Below the pieces are notes generated by a model. That model saw only the letters and a list, made by a program, of their open reading frames with translations. It had not been told where the DNA came from and searched no databases. Both the position numbers and the translations under genes were made by a program. From Zygnema cylindricum (lineage: Eukaryota > Streptophyta > Zygnematophyceae > Zygnematales > Zygnemataceae): 64,000 bases of DNA. Shown here one piece after another: positions 20,840 through 32,659 of the stretch. The stretch covers positions 85,392 to 149,391 of the forward strand of contig JBBHKE010001836.1 of assembly GCA_037447655.1 (NCBI GenBank). The letters are read 5' to 3'. Every line of letters begins with the position of its first letter. Position 1 is the stretch's first letter.

Positions 20840-23800
20840 AGTTCCTTTTTAACATTCGACCAGGACCACTAGGGGGGCTGTTAATTCTTAGGGGTAAAAA
20901 GCGAGTTCATATATTGGTATATTTTTCTTCGAAGGGGAGTAGTGTCTATTAATTGGAGCTGACAGTGTTTACTGTCATTAGGGAGGGTGTTGGTACAATG
21001 CTAACAATTCTTATCCCTGATGCTCTCTCCACATCAACTCATATTTTGCGTTAAACAGATCTATTCGAGTTACTCTAAGAAGCAATGACCTAGACATTTT
21101 TTTCGAAGTCAAATTATTGATGTTAATGGGGTAGAGTGAAGGCCCACTAGGCTGTTAGTTCTCCACCAGAACATTTAAGTCCAGGAATAGTAGTTAGGGA
21201 CTCTTCAAACTCAAAGCTCTTTTCCTTCTTGAATATACTATAGAAGAAGTTAATGTTATGGGCGTAGACAAGACAAGGAAATTTCAAATTTCCATACTTT
21301 TAGCTCGAGGTCTTACAGGTGCTTCACCAAAGACTATTGGCAGGCCTATCTTTTACACTGCCCATTGTTATTAGTGTTGATAAAACTAATTTGGTCGCGT
21401 TTTTTTTACCAAACCTCATAAATAGTGCTAATAATTAAGGGAGTGGACTACAATCTCTGCGTACTCCCTACTCTAAATTAGTCTTATACATTCTAATTCC
21501 GCATTTACGCTAATAATTCCTATACCCTAGTAGTGATGGGCAGTGTAGTTGTGAACAAATGCAGTGGTGGTTTCTTGTTTTGACAGGATAGCCTAGCATC
21601 CAGTTGATGTGGATTGCTTACCATGTCTTTTTTATCTCTTCCTCGTTTTGCACGCAGGTCCAAAGGTGAGGGCAGAGGCAAAATACAGCTCTGACTTTGG
21701 TGCTGTAGACACATCCCTCCCTTCCCTCCCTTCCACCATATTAGCTGACAGACTGTCATCAGATTTTGAACATATGTTCAGTAGGAGACCGAACTTAATG
21801 GTTTATGCTGCATTACCACTGCCCATGGCTATTAGGGTAAAGGAACTAATAGTGTAGATGGGGAAGTGTAGTGTATAATGCTAATTTCTTGCAGTGAGCC
21901 GTGGCCAATTGTAATCCACTCTCTTAAGTAGTGTCATTAACACTATTTTGTGATTTTGCTCAAAAAAGTTGCGACCGAATTAGTGATATTTACATTAATA
22001 GCGAAGGTTAGTGTAGTTCTAATGAAAGTACAGGCACTTTAGTCACCTTCGTGCGGGATGTTTTTTCGTATGGAGTTCTATGTTTTTGTGTTCCTGTTTA
22101 ATTTTCAGGCTGTTTAGCAGTCTGTGACTGGCGCGTTCTTTTCTATGTGTGGATGAGTTTTCCTGGAGGAGTTTGTATGCACAAACTACGACAATGGAAA
22201 GTAGTAAACTTGTCGTGTTAGTAATAGTTGTGTTATGATTATATTCACACATTCTTGTAACAAGACCATGTGAATAGTTTGTACATTTGGAATGCGACCA
22301 TTAGTCGTGGCAATATGTTGATGAATTTGTTTCTTAATCGCGAGTCAGAACAAGCATTAGGAGTGGGTATTTGGAACTTCTGAAACTTTTTTTACCCCAA
22401 GTTTTTGCAAATTAAGTTATTGGTGAAACCAAGGGAGAAAAACGTGCGCTATTCTGTTTTTTTGTGAGTGAACAAAAGACTCAAAAGGTTGTGTTGAGAG
22501 CATCCAGAGAAATTAACAAGAAATGGGGTAGACATAGACATAGAGTATGTAGTGGTTTTTCTTGTAGTCTTTGAAAGGTGTTTTTTCAATTATTGGGCCT
22601 ACTCGGAAATCTGACATGTTTAATTTCAGTACGTTTACAGCAACCACGAAGTAGATTAACCGATGATCTCCAATTTGCATCCAACAAAGCTGCACTTGTC
22701 TTTCTCGTTATTGTACCCTTACTATATTCTTGATAACATGAATGACGAAAATTTAGGCTAGTTTGAATGCTTTAGAATCTCAAGTCAGTTATTGCGAGAG
22801 AAATGAGATAAGACTGTCCTTTTGGAAAAGAATATCCTTTATTTCAATAGAACACGGTTCTGCACGATATCTGGAGTTTTTCTTTCCTGGAATTAACACA
22901 GCTTTTATTTGGTGATCGAACATTCTGGGCTTTTAGCAGCTTAGAGTACACCGCCCATCACTATTTGTGTTGGTGAATTATTAGGGTAAACACTATATTA
23001 GAACCAATTCCATTAAATTATGTTCAGCCACGTCGCCCTTATGGGCCACCTAAATGTATTATTCAAACAAACACTCACTTGAATTAGAGTGATTACTCTA
23101 AAAGCTCCGGGCAGTGTAGTTGATTTCCCGGAAGGTAGGATAAGGTTATGAATCTTGACTTTTTTCAGATACTAGAAATTTCCTGGAATATGAAGGCAGA
23201 TAGATTGTAATCCATGGCAGCCTTCGCTAGAAATGCGAATGGATGTTTCTCTGTTTTTTACATCGACCTTTCTTGGAGCCAAACAGGATTTAGGTTCTGA
23301 TTGTAACTTTGTGTGAAAGAAACATATCGTTAACATCAACAGACAGTTTATGTGACTGCCTGTTTGTCACCCGTTATTGTGGATATCTGGTCTAAGTTAA
23401 GCTCCTATGTGCAAAGTCTTGAAGCAATTGTTTAAGTTCATTGGTGTATAATACTGCCTATGCTTGTGTCCTATGGTTCGGGTATTTTTTTTATCCGCCT
23501 ATCATTTTTTTTTCCTTTTTCTCCCTCCCTCCCTTCTCTCTCCCTCCCTCCCTCTCTCCAGCTGGATGTCTGGATGCTTGGGGAGGCTGTTTTCTTACTG
23601 TCCTGTGTTCTCACCTTGTGTTGTTTGTCCCTGGTTTGCAGGTCTGGCAAGGGAAAAGTCGAGGACACCACCAGGAGCGGTTGTTATATTGACTCCAAAG
23701 AATAATGCTGTAACTCCTAGTATACTGTCCCCATTGGCTGATGACAGGTCAGGTGAACGGGCAGCTGATCAGGAGGCACCAGCTGCAATACGGCAGGAGA

Positions 23801-25805
23801 GAGATGATGCCAGAGACACCATACCTGGTGAAGATAACGGGAACATCAATGAAGGGAAGGAGACAGATCCAATGGAGATTGATGACGATGATGGGACTCG
23901 TGGAGTTTTGGACAATTTCTTGCCCCCTCCACCAACAGAGAAATGCAGTGAAGAGTTGCAGGTGATACTTATATGGGGTTCTGATTGTTCAATTCCGGTA
24001 TTTTTTTAGAAATCCCAGTAGACTAGCAGGACAGAGCACTAGGACCTCACTCACACCATTGTACTAGAACTAGGTCTTCTGAGGCCACATGGGCTTCAAC
24101 ATTATAGAAAGTTTTTTTATGAATGGTGAGCTCTTTTATTACCACAGGGGCAGCATAACTAACGCCATTTGCGGTAGTTTTTTTGAACTTCGATGCAATC
24201 CCTCTCCCGGTGAAAACTGTCGGGTGATTGTTTTTTTTTTCAAAACCTTTTTTTAAGGATCCTGTGATTTTCATCGCTTATGGATGGGGTATCATTACTT
24301 TATCATCTACTATTCAAAGGGTGTTCATCAAGCACAACAGAAGTGACAAAATACCAATGATACTCAACACTGTTGCACATAAGGTGATTTTGCACTCTAT
24401 GTTTTTCTTGGCAAAAGAGTTTGCTGCTAACGAAGTCCTGTCTAATGTAACGCTAATTTGATACAACTTTACATGTTGCACGCTCAAAGTCCCTTTAGGT
24501 TGATGGACTGCATTTTAACCCAAAATTTCATCTTAACTTATCTTATATTGTCTTATCTTAACTTATAAGATAATAGTGTCTGATGCCATGTTTGTGTACC
24601 TTGTATTGCTGCAGGCAAAGTTTGCCCGATACCTACACATAAAACAGGTCCAAGGACGGCACATTAATGATGCCATCAGAATGACGAAAGGATATAAAAA
24701 CCCTGATTTTATGCAGCAGGCAGTTGAGCATCAAGGAATTGATGAGATAGGAAGCTGCTTCTCAAAGGAAGTTTACGATCCTCGTGGGGTTGATCGTAGT
24801 GATTATTATGATCAATTAGGTCAGTTTTCCAACCCGAAACCTGGAATTTTTTGCTTCCTTAGTGCACTTTTCAATGACATTTTGTTTGTCCTGTAATCGC
24901 CACTGACAGTTATTTGACGCCAGACGTAGTGACTCTCTTTTTTTTAAATGTAATGTTTTGCCACTTCTTCCCTGTCTATCGTCGCTCCTCTAGATTCTGG
25001 CAACTTATCCTGGAGTGACTTCTTAAGTTTGAATTTATCATCTGCATTCCCAATCTCACTTTTTTTCCTAAAAGATTGTTCTGGTGGTCACCATCTTCTT
25101 GTCCTTTGAGCACTTGTCACCAGTTGTTTTTCTATTTCTGACCCACTGCCTGCCGACTTATGTATGCAGCATTGGATCAGCGGCGAGTGAATGAGAGAAG
25201 GGAACAGGAGCGGAAACAGAAAGGGCAAATTGAATTCCAGCGGGGAGGTGTACAGCTTCCTCCTGGCCCTCCTAAACCTGTTGTCCAGCTCATCTCTGGT
25301 CAGCGAGGTGAGTTTTGTAGCTGGATTTTGGCATCCGACACATGTTCGTCTCTGGGGATTTTTTACATGGAATGTACTTATGCCTTACGTTGCTGGGCAG
25401 TCGGAATTTTGACACATTTGAAAAAGTCAGCCTTGTTGCTGAAAATAGAGATGTGTTTATTTCCATTCCTTCCTGTTGTTTGCTGACCGAGAATTTGTAC
25501 TGCCCGTTTTTGCAGGACTCTTTTCTTCATTACCACTCGGTATGGGAGTAGGCATGGCTGGCCTTCCCCAGATGTTGGGATCTGCCGTGGCTGTTGGAGC
25601 CGCAGCTGCATCGATTGTTGATGCGGATGCAAAGAAAGACGGTCGAGACAGAAAACGAAGCAAATGGGACAAAGTAGAAGGAGACAGTGGACGAGCTCCT
25701 GGAGGCAAGAGTGCTCAGGATGTACTGGCTGCAGCTAAAGCCCATGCAGCGACAATTGGAGCAGGAACTAATGTAGTTTCAGGATCCAGACCACCCACTG
25801 TGTAA
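19436..25805 (+). CDS. SAP30-binding protein / HCNGP-like transcriptional regulator
   Basis: Six exons join in phase: 19436-19681, 20467-20521, 23642-23961, 24615-24819, 25170-25307, 25516-25805 (1254 nt, 417 aa); each intron is GT-AG. Residues 1-60 are acidic after MAEKRKAESIAALFIYNDDD, which matches the start of plant homologues. The HCNGP domain spans about 190-285 (FLPPPPTEKCSEELQ, KFARYLHIKQVQGRHINDAI, YKNPDFMQQAVEHQGIDEIG, YDPRGVDRSDYYDQL). A basic SKWDKVEGD motif follows at about 370-378. In animals the family binds the SAP30 corepressor and takes part in splicing and repression; in plants it is little studied. The start is the first ATG; a longer frame would need a TTG. The 3' end is uncertain: the stop overlaps a strong GTAAGT donor, so a further exon at 29344-29425 is possible. 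Confidence 0.9.
19725..19998. repeat. Degenerate TAAGTA/AAGTATA tract in intron 1
   Basis: About 270 bases are made of irregular repeats of AAGTATAAGT, AAAAGTA and similar hexamers. It contains many GTAAGT-like strings, which are splice-donor look-alikes. Confidence 0.85.
20225..20354. mobile_element. 130-bp MITE in intron 1 (TTACTGGC termini)
   Basis: Left end TACGCTGTTACTGGCGGTAC and right end GCCAGTAACAGTGTA are inverted repeats with a single change in the first 15 positions; TA at both ends. No coding capacity. Confidence 0.8.
20723..20839. repeat. G/A-rich tract ending in a long G run
   Basis: An almost pure purine strand: GAGAGAGG-type repeats pass into a nearly uninterrupted G run of more than 30 bases. 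It lies in intron 2 of the SAP30BP-like gene. The exact length is doubtful because such runs are poorly sequenced. It can form G-quadruplex or triplex structure. Confidence 0.9.
21354..21547. mobile_element. 194-bp MITE in intron 2 (TACACTGCCCAT termini)
   Basis: Left TACACTGCCCATTGTTATTA and right TAGTAGTGATGGGCAGTGTA are inverted repeats; TA ends. Confidence 0.75.
21814..22015. mobile_element. MITE of the same family, diverged
   Basis: Left TACCACTGCCCATGGCTATTAG pairs loosely with the right end CATTAATAGCGAAGGTTAGTGTA. It lies 267 bp downstream of the previous copy in the same intron. Confidence 0.55.
22947..23118. mobile_element. 172-bp MITE in intron 2 (TACACCGCCCATCAC termini)
   Basis: Left end TACACCGCCCATCACTA and right end CCGGGCAGTGTA are partly complementary, with TA at both ends. 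It is the third related insertion in this intron. Confidence 0.65.
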
Positions 25806-28800
25806 GTGTTTTCAGATTATGCTGGTTATGCTCCTGCTCCTCTCGTTCCTGGTTCATATCTTGACGTGTCTCTCACTGGCTATCTAAGTTCCAAAGTTTG
25901 CTTCAATTCGTATCTTTTTCACCTTTTTTTTGTTTTTACCAGCACCTATGCTGAAGTGACGTCATAATAAGGTTCCGAGCACATCACCTTCGGTCAATAT
26001 GGAAGATGCGATGTTACGTTGTTTGTTCCTTGCAGGCATTCTGTTTTCACCTATCAGACCTATTTTTCTTTTCTTTGATTGTATGCACTTTTTATTGTTC
26101 TTTAACTCCTGGAAGGATTTTTTTGGGCGTCATATGTGTTTTATTGTTCATTTCCTCGGCGGCCATAATTTTAGGGTATATAGACTTAATATCTTTTTTT
26201 TTTTCCCTCCTGGAAGGGTTTCTTTGGCTGTCATAATTTTTAGGGTATATGATGTGAGTGGTACTGGAATGCTATGTTGTATGTTGATTATCTGTTGAAA
26301 TCGATCTGTTTGATAGTCTATGTATTCTCAATGTTACTGGAAGTTCCCAATAGCCTTTTTTTTTATTGACAGTGTATTTCGATATCTATTTCTATCGTGA
26401 TCACCAATATCTAAGGTAGACGCCAGGACGTATAGTATACCTGGATTGCTATTAGGATTAATACATTTTTCAGCGCCTCAGTTCCTAACCTTTGTGTTGA
26501 CGATACAAATTTTACAAATGGAAGGATATTGTCAGGCGTGAATCGTAATAATGCTAAAATGATTCCCACACTAATATTCCTGATAGTGATTCACAACCTA
26601 CTTACTGTAGGTGCTGTATATGGACACCAGCGCTAGTTTTGGCTGTACTGTATCAAAAACATTCATTTCTAGGGCTGAGATTTTTTCACAGTTGTGAAAT
26701 CACTGGCATTCAGCAATGTAACTGGTATGTCTGATAATGATGCATCGAAACGATGTATCGGTTATCCGTAACCCTGCAGAAATTGCATATCATTATCGGC
26801 TGGAATTCTTCCAATATACACCCACTTTTGTTACATCTTGGTGACCCAGGTGTAACATTCACATGTCCATTTCACATGCTTCTATACTGTTGTAGGGTAT
26901 AGATGCTATGATTCATCTTGCCTGGAGTAACAAACCTGAATATGCTGTCGACACAGTGTTGCTTATGGCACAGTTTTGGCATTCTTTGAAAATATAAAGT
27001 AGCCCTTGGGCACATTTCCAAATTTATGTATCTTTAGGATTTATGTGTCCATGATGCCACATCCCGATTTCTGGCTCAGCTGCAAAGCTGATGCCTGAGG
27101 TCCAGCAAAGGCGCTCAATTGCAGAAGTAGAAGCATTAGTCGTGTCTAAGAGTTAAATTGTTTTACGATGGTTGCAGTGCTAACCTTAGTGTTGGTAAGA
27201 GCTCATCATTTTGTAGATTATGCTGATAAATTTTGACTGTACATGTGTCGCTCTTACCATCTGCTTTATTTCTCTTTGAAATCTGTTTTTGTTTTTCTAG
27301 ATGGAACTTTGATTAGAGATAATTGGACAAAGAAGGTACGTGAAAGTTTGATGACAGCTCACAGTACACAGTGAACAATTTGATAGTAAATGTTTACATG
27401 TATTGTGACAGTTTTACATATGGGGTCACATAAAGCTGTATTGTGTAAATGGGCAAGGTGTTACATAGCCTTTCAGGTTTTGCTCTTGCAAACTTGCGTG
27501 TTGTTCTTTCTTGATTATATTTGTTTGTCTATGAATTTGTGACCATAGCTGGGCCGGCTTCATAGTAGCAGTCTAGTTTTTCAGATTGGCTGTGATGAAT
27601 CCAAGTAATACATTTTCTTTTACAAACTAGTTGTGCGCGCGAAGTTTCTGTGTCGTGCTTTTTGTTTTTCTCAAAGCTTCTCAGCCTCCTTGTTATCATC
27701 TCTTGGTTGAAGGTGAGGTCACAAAAGACATTAGTGTGGTTCGGTGGTTGGTTAACATGGCGTTTTTTGCAAACATGTACTTCGCAATCTTGACCGGGTC
27801 TAATCCAAGTACATTGTACAGCGTTATCGTTTGTCATTTTGTACAAAAGTTTAATAACCTATTTTTCTGTCACGACGTTTCAAAGAGCCTCTTTGAAACA
27901 ACCTGGGAAATGTTTGGGTTTAACAGTTCCTTAGCACGGAGTGTGTGGTGCCGTGACATGTTGGTGATGTTGTATTTTGTACGGTCACTGTTATGTGACG
28001 CTATGTACCCAAAAAACGAGTAAAAACGGGTTTAATTACCCAGCCATGCTATTAACCACCACAGGTGGGAACACCGCTACTATCACAGTGTAATGCCACG
28101 CTGGTGAAATTTTCACGTGTATTTCTGCGCTGTGTAGACACAGCAATCAATAACCTAGTCCAGTATCTTGTTTAAACCATCAAAGTTTTTTCCATATGCT
28201 AAAGCTACACTAGTTGAAGTTAGTTTGAATGTTACTTCTTGCACTTCACAGGGTCTTATATAATTCCCATGGGCTATTGGACTCCTGCAGTTGGACTTTT
28301 AAGCCATTAGATTGAGCTTAATGTCACTAGTTCCCACAAATTTATTTGTGGACATCGTTTTTATCCTCTGATTTGTATCAGAGATTGACAGTTAAAGATA
28401 TTTTCATTTTTTGCGACAGGTTTTATGGCTCGCAAGGTTCCCAGTTTACTTTTTCTTAGCCTCTGTTTATTTTTTCTTGACTTGCAGCTGGTTTGTACTC
28501 CTGAACTCGTAAAGATGTTCTAAAATACAGTCTGAAAATCATAACCGTGAGGTTTAGTTCTGAGATTGTTATATTTTATATCTTATTTTTTGCAGTATTA
28601 CTTGTGGTTACGTTGTGTGGTGTTTGCTGTATCAAGCATAGAATAAAGTGTACGTACTGTACAAAATTCATTTCGAACAGCACAAAGTTCATTTCGTACA
28701 GTACGAAGTACATACTTTATTGTATAGTCAAGATACCAATTTTGGCACGATAGAATTTACTTGTCGTTTCTGGTCATCCTGGCTCATCAGTCCCGCCATA

Positions 28801-29425
28801 AATTCACCAAAAAGTTTAACATTTTTAAATTTTTGAGAACTGCAGGCTATAAGTCCAACTCAAACGGACATCACATAGAAAAAGGGCTTAAATTTGGTAA
28901 ATTGTGTGACATATGGTAGTGTCATGTTAGCGTGGTTTTTCTTTTAGTATGTGCCTCAGTTTGAAGTATGAACTGTCTACTTACTAAGTCAATAGTTTGT
29001 ACAGAGTAGGTACAGTACTATCGTACTTTTGTTCTATGGTATCGAGTAGGGAACCAATCAATTAATTTTCTATTTTATTGCACCTTGGGCAGTTGGTACC
29101 CTCATTGACCTTAGTTTCTTTTGTTTTGCAACAATAGCGTGCTAGTTCAATTAAGAATTTAGTTTAGTTTTTTTTATATATTTTTTTCTTGTGAGGCCGT
29201 CGATTCGCTTCCAGACGGTGAGAATTTTCTTTATATGCTTATATAATGTATATATGCATGTATATGCTTTATTTCTATGCTTATGTTTTTTTTTTCCTCT
29301 CCTCTTTTCTTTTTTTTTGTTACGTACTTTGTTTAATTTGCAGGCAAAGCAAATTGAAGGATAGCGACGGAGATGGAAAGGGAAGAATGAGAGAAAAAGG
29401 GGGAAAGCCGAGCTCAAAAGTGTAG
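25802..29425 (+). other. Candidate last intron and C-terminal exon of the SAP30BP-like gene
   Basis: The stop TAA at 25803-25805 lies within GTAAGT (25802-25807), a near-ideal donor. A good acceptor (pyrimidine-rich, TTTGCAG) precedes 29344, and the exon 29344-29425 continues in the correct phase, coding QSKLKDSDGDGKGRMREKGG and a few more residues to a stop at 29423-29425. This would give 443 aa with a basic tail, as in plant homologues whose C-termini are charged. Transcript data are needed; intron length would be 3.5 kb. In the 3.5 kb I saw no other compelling exon, only short possible ones near 27180 and 27301-27335. Confidence 0.5.
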
Positions 29426-30587
29426 CTATTTTTTTTTGCTGTAACTTCTGAACGTAAGAGGATGCAGTTTTATCGTGGTAGATTTTTGAGTTCGGCAATA
29501 TAAGTTTTTGACATGTTTTTCTTGTAAAATGTCGAGGAAAAGCATGTTTTCTGTGGGGTGGACTGCTCTATATGTCTCTCTTGTCACCTTTTGTCAAAAA
29601 AGTTAACACCGTCGTGACCGTGATTAGGGAGGAATGGTTTACTGTCAAGTTAACAGTACTCGGGTTGTTAAATACCTATGATATTGGCTCTCGGGATTAT
29701 AATACTAAGTGTGAGTTTTCGTTAAGGGCATTTTTCTTCAATTTTCTTCATTCTTCTTCATTTTTCTTCCTCGTAGTTGTTGTTGACACTTGGTCTTCTA
29801 AAACAGGTGCTTAGGGGCGTTGTATGTATACTTGCCATTTTTTGTTGTTTTCTAATATGTCTCAACGGTAATTTGCATGTAGTTTCCAACAAAGAGAATT
29901 GTGGTTGATATTGCACAGTTGTGGCACATTATTGTGCTGTCAGTTGTCTCTATTAGGTCAAAGCTGGTGTTGTTATCTTGCATCATTCTGCGACACTTTA
30001 TAATGACCTTTGTGTTATGTCTTTCGCAGTGAGTTTGCTTGGCATATTATTTTCTCACAAAAATTACTCTATTGAATTTTACATGGCTAAATGTTTTACA
30101 CAATAAAATTGTGTTATATACTCCCATCGAAAAAGTGTGCATACTTTATTCCTCAAATCACAACTAGTCTGAGTTACTCGTCACAGACACATTGTTTAAT
30201 ATGACCGAAACTAAAAAAAATTGTGCCTGAGACAATTGAAGTAGTGGCTTTTTGTCTAAGCAGGGCTAGAAACACCTAAACTGAGACATCTAAACAGTGC
30301 AATTGTCAGTGAGCAATGCAATTGTCAGCTCTATAACCTGTTGCCTTTTCAGTAAACTTATTTGGTATACATTTCCATGCTCACTTTTTGTCATAGAACT
30401 ACAGGTCATCCTGTTTCCGTTGTGTCTGCAGTCTGAGGCAACTTCATTGGTAGTAGCACAAGTACTTCCTCTATTTCCACCTTAAATTCTTTGTCGCGGC
30501 ATACCTCGCTTGAGAACTGTAGCAAAGCTTGGTGGTTTTTTTGTGATACCATACCATGGACCATATCATTACCTTAGTCGTTTGTTA
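29426..30587. other. Spacer, no gene seen
   Basis: AT-rich sequence after the possible end of the SAP30BP-like gene. The first hundred or so bases may be its 3' untranslated region. No terminal repeats or domains were recognised. Confidence 0.45.
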
Positions 30588-30998
30588 GTAGTGTTGTATC
30601 GGTAAGAAACTTATCAATAAAACCGAGCATCGTATAGTTATCGGTTATCGAACGCTATATCGCCCGACTAACAAATTCTTATCGGCTATAAGTAGAAAAA
30701 TATAGTACGCTATGTGATACTTCTTTATAATATATTGTATTATAATACTGGATCAGTAGTAGCGCGGGCATGCCGTGTGACAATTTGTTCAGACTGTCAG
30801 AGTAACGAACTATCCGTAACTGCATAATAATTGCTGATAGTTATCAGGTACCGGTGATCAGCGATAAAACCGATATTATCGGTTTTCTTTTATCACATAA
30901 CACCGTACCGATATATTGTACCAATATATATATCGATTATCGGAAGTTTCAAAAAGGACATATCGTTACCGCAAAACCCTACCAATACACAACACTAC
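30588..30998. mobile_element. MITE with GTAGTGTTG termini, TATCGG-rich
   Basis: Left end GTAGTGTTGTATCGGTA and the reverse complement of the right end (GTAGTGTTGTGTATTGGTA) match with one small gap. The interior is rich in TATCGGTTATCG motifs. The sequence CGATACACAACACTAC near 53655-53670 shows a related end elsewhere. Confidence 0.75.
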
Positions 30999-31525
30999 AC
31001 CGGCTAATCGTTATCACAAGCAGGTATGCTTAATTCGCCCTCGCTTTTTTTTATTTTATTCTCCATTAGTGTAGTTCATTCTATTTTTTTCTTTATTCTA
31101 TTTAGGGTTATTTTCAATCGCTATTCTTAATAGAGTGGTACGTCGGGGTCGTCATGCATAAATGTACCTTTTAAGTTAAAATGTACAATAAATTAGTTTT
31201 AGTAATCAGCGATCGATGAGAGTTGGCTTCTAAAAAAGGAAAACAGGTCGAAAAAAAAAATCCCGCCGACATATTCGTCCGACAGCCAATGCTTCGACCG
31301 TCAATGTAACGATTTGTGCATTTAGTCAGATTTTGTACACAAGACTCCATATAGTGTAAGCATGTTTGCGGCCGACATTTTTTTTTTCAAAGATCCAAAT
31401 TACCATAACCAAACAATTAGAATGTATGATTTTTCCAAAATTTTCAAATTCTTAAATAGCGTACACCACGGTAATTAATTTTATACGCTAATCAAACTTA
31501 CACGCTAATAACGATTGGCGGTGTA
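30996..31525. mobile_element. 0.53-kb MITE (TACACCG..CAATCG family)
   Basis: Ends TACACCGGCTAATCGTTAT and ATAACGATTGGCGGTGTA are inverted repeats. It aligns over its length to 61912-62453, including 'ttctattttttttctttattctatttagggtt'-like and 'caaattcttaaatagcgta' blocks. TA at both ends suggests a TA target. It abuts the previous MITE, sharing the TA. Confidence 0.85.
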
Positions 31526-32659
31526 GTTGTTAGTTTATCCAGATTGTTCTTAAGGTGAAATATAAAGAAGAGATAGGTAAACATCCTGAAGAAGGAACCG
31601 GCCGATTTTCCCCATACAATATGCCTATTGTATGCAAAACATACAATATGGCCTTAAGACCCATATTGTATTGGCCGCAAAATGAAATAAAATAGTAACA
31701 GGGTTGAGTTGCACATGGATCGATAGAGAATTAAACGCCATGTCTAAATTTGAAAAAAAAATCGGACAAAAAAATATTTTTCTGTGAGTTTTGAGCGACT
31801 TTTTATTTAAACCGTCAGATTTGGACGATCTGACGGTCGTTGATGAAAGTAACGATCTAAGAAGATCACATGAAAAGCCCATAACACAACTTACGATAGG
31901 ACTATCGTCAGATTCAGACGATCGGACGGTCGCTGATGAAAGTAGCGATCTAAGAAGATCACATGGAAAGCCCGTAACACAACTTACGCTAAAGGCGGCC
32001 TACAAAAGGCCTACCAAAAAACGCCTACTTTTGAACTATGCATAGAGAGTAAATAACATCGTTTTTCTAAGGCACTGATGACGGCTGACGACTAATAATT
32101 CCTTCTCGGGTGTAGGATAATTAATTATTAATTACTGTTGAATTCAGTTTTCTACTTTCAAATGCTATAGTAGGCGTCTTTTTGTCTTTCTGCAGTTTCG
32201 CACGAAACTGCACGGAAGTATAAGTTCTCGCACGTTTCGGGGGATCCGCATTCGAAGTTTCGACATTTTGTTCATACTTCATAGGTGATACCGTGATAGA
32301 GTAAAATACTAAAAATAGGCATTATACTGTATACGGTATTACGGTACGGTAAAATCACGGCGTCCTATTCGTCGTGCTAAACACATTCAACCAACGCTAT
32401 CAGAATCTATTATATGGACGCAAAAATCGCCAGGTGCGCTCTTGAATTTCAAACAAGGGTTCAGCTGAAGCTACATAGTCTTTGCCATGAAAATGACCTA
32501 TTTTTTTGTTTCTCTAAAGTAAGCAAATTGTCGCGGCATTTTTTAATCACCATTGGAGCGAAGTTTCTTACCTTGGAAAGTAGTGGAAAAATCCTCTTGT
32601 TTCATTCTTAAGTTTTAAAGAAACATATTTTATTTTCTGGTTTAGAAGTTGATATCGAA
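31526..32659. other. Upstream region of eIF2-beta with tandem repeat
   Basis: A 94-bp tandem duplication lies at 31815-31992. 'gcctaccaaaaaacgcctacttttgaactatg' (about 32007-32040) is the reverse complement of 17036-17080, so a further repeat family ends here. A pyrimidine-rich TTTAG acceptor-like site just before 32645 hints at an intron in the 5' untranslated region of eIF2-beta. Confidence 0.5.
31815..31992. repeat. 94-bp tandem duplication
   Basis: Copies start at 31815 and 31909 with CGTCAGATT and end in CATAACACAACTTACG / CGTAACACAACTTACG; about ten substitutions. Each copy contains small internal palindromes such as GATCTAAGAAGATC. Confidence 0.9.

Noticed and set aside
21658-21665. 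8-base exon (GTCCAAAG) between CAG and GTGAGG in the SAP30BP-like gene
   Set aside because: Joining exon 2 directly to the exon at 23642 keeps the frame; including the 8 bases would break it.
22043-22252. Minus-strand frame in intron 2 as a nested gene
   Set aside because: Short, no domain, lies in non-conserved intronic sequence.
27301-27335. Small exon coding DGTLIRDNWTKK for the SAP30BP-like gene
   Set aside because: Needs another 17-base exon and shifts the last exon into a frame that stops after six codons; the direct junction is simpler.
29151-29498. 115-codon minus-strand frame rich in Lys
   Set aside because: Shadow of the T-rich region and of the candidate SAP30BP-like exon on the plus strand.
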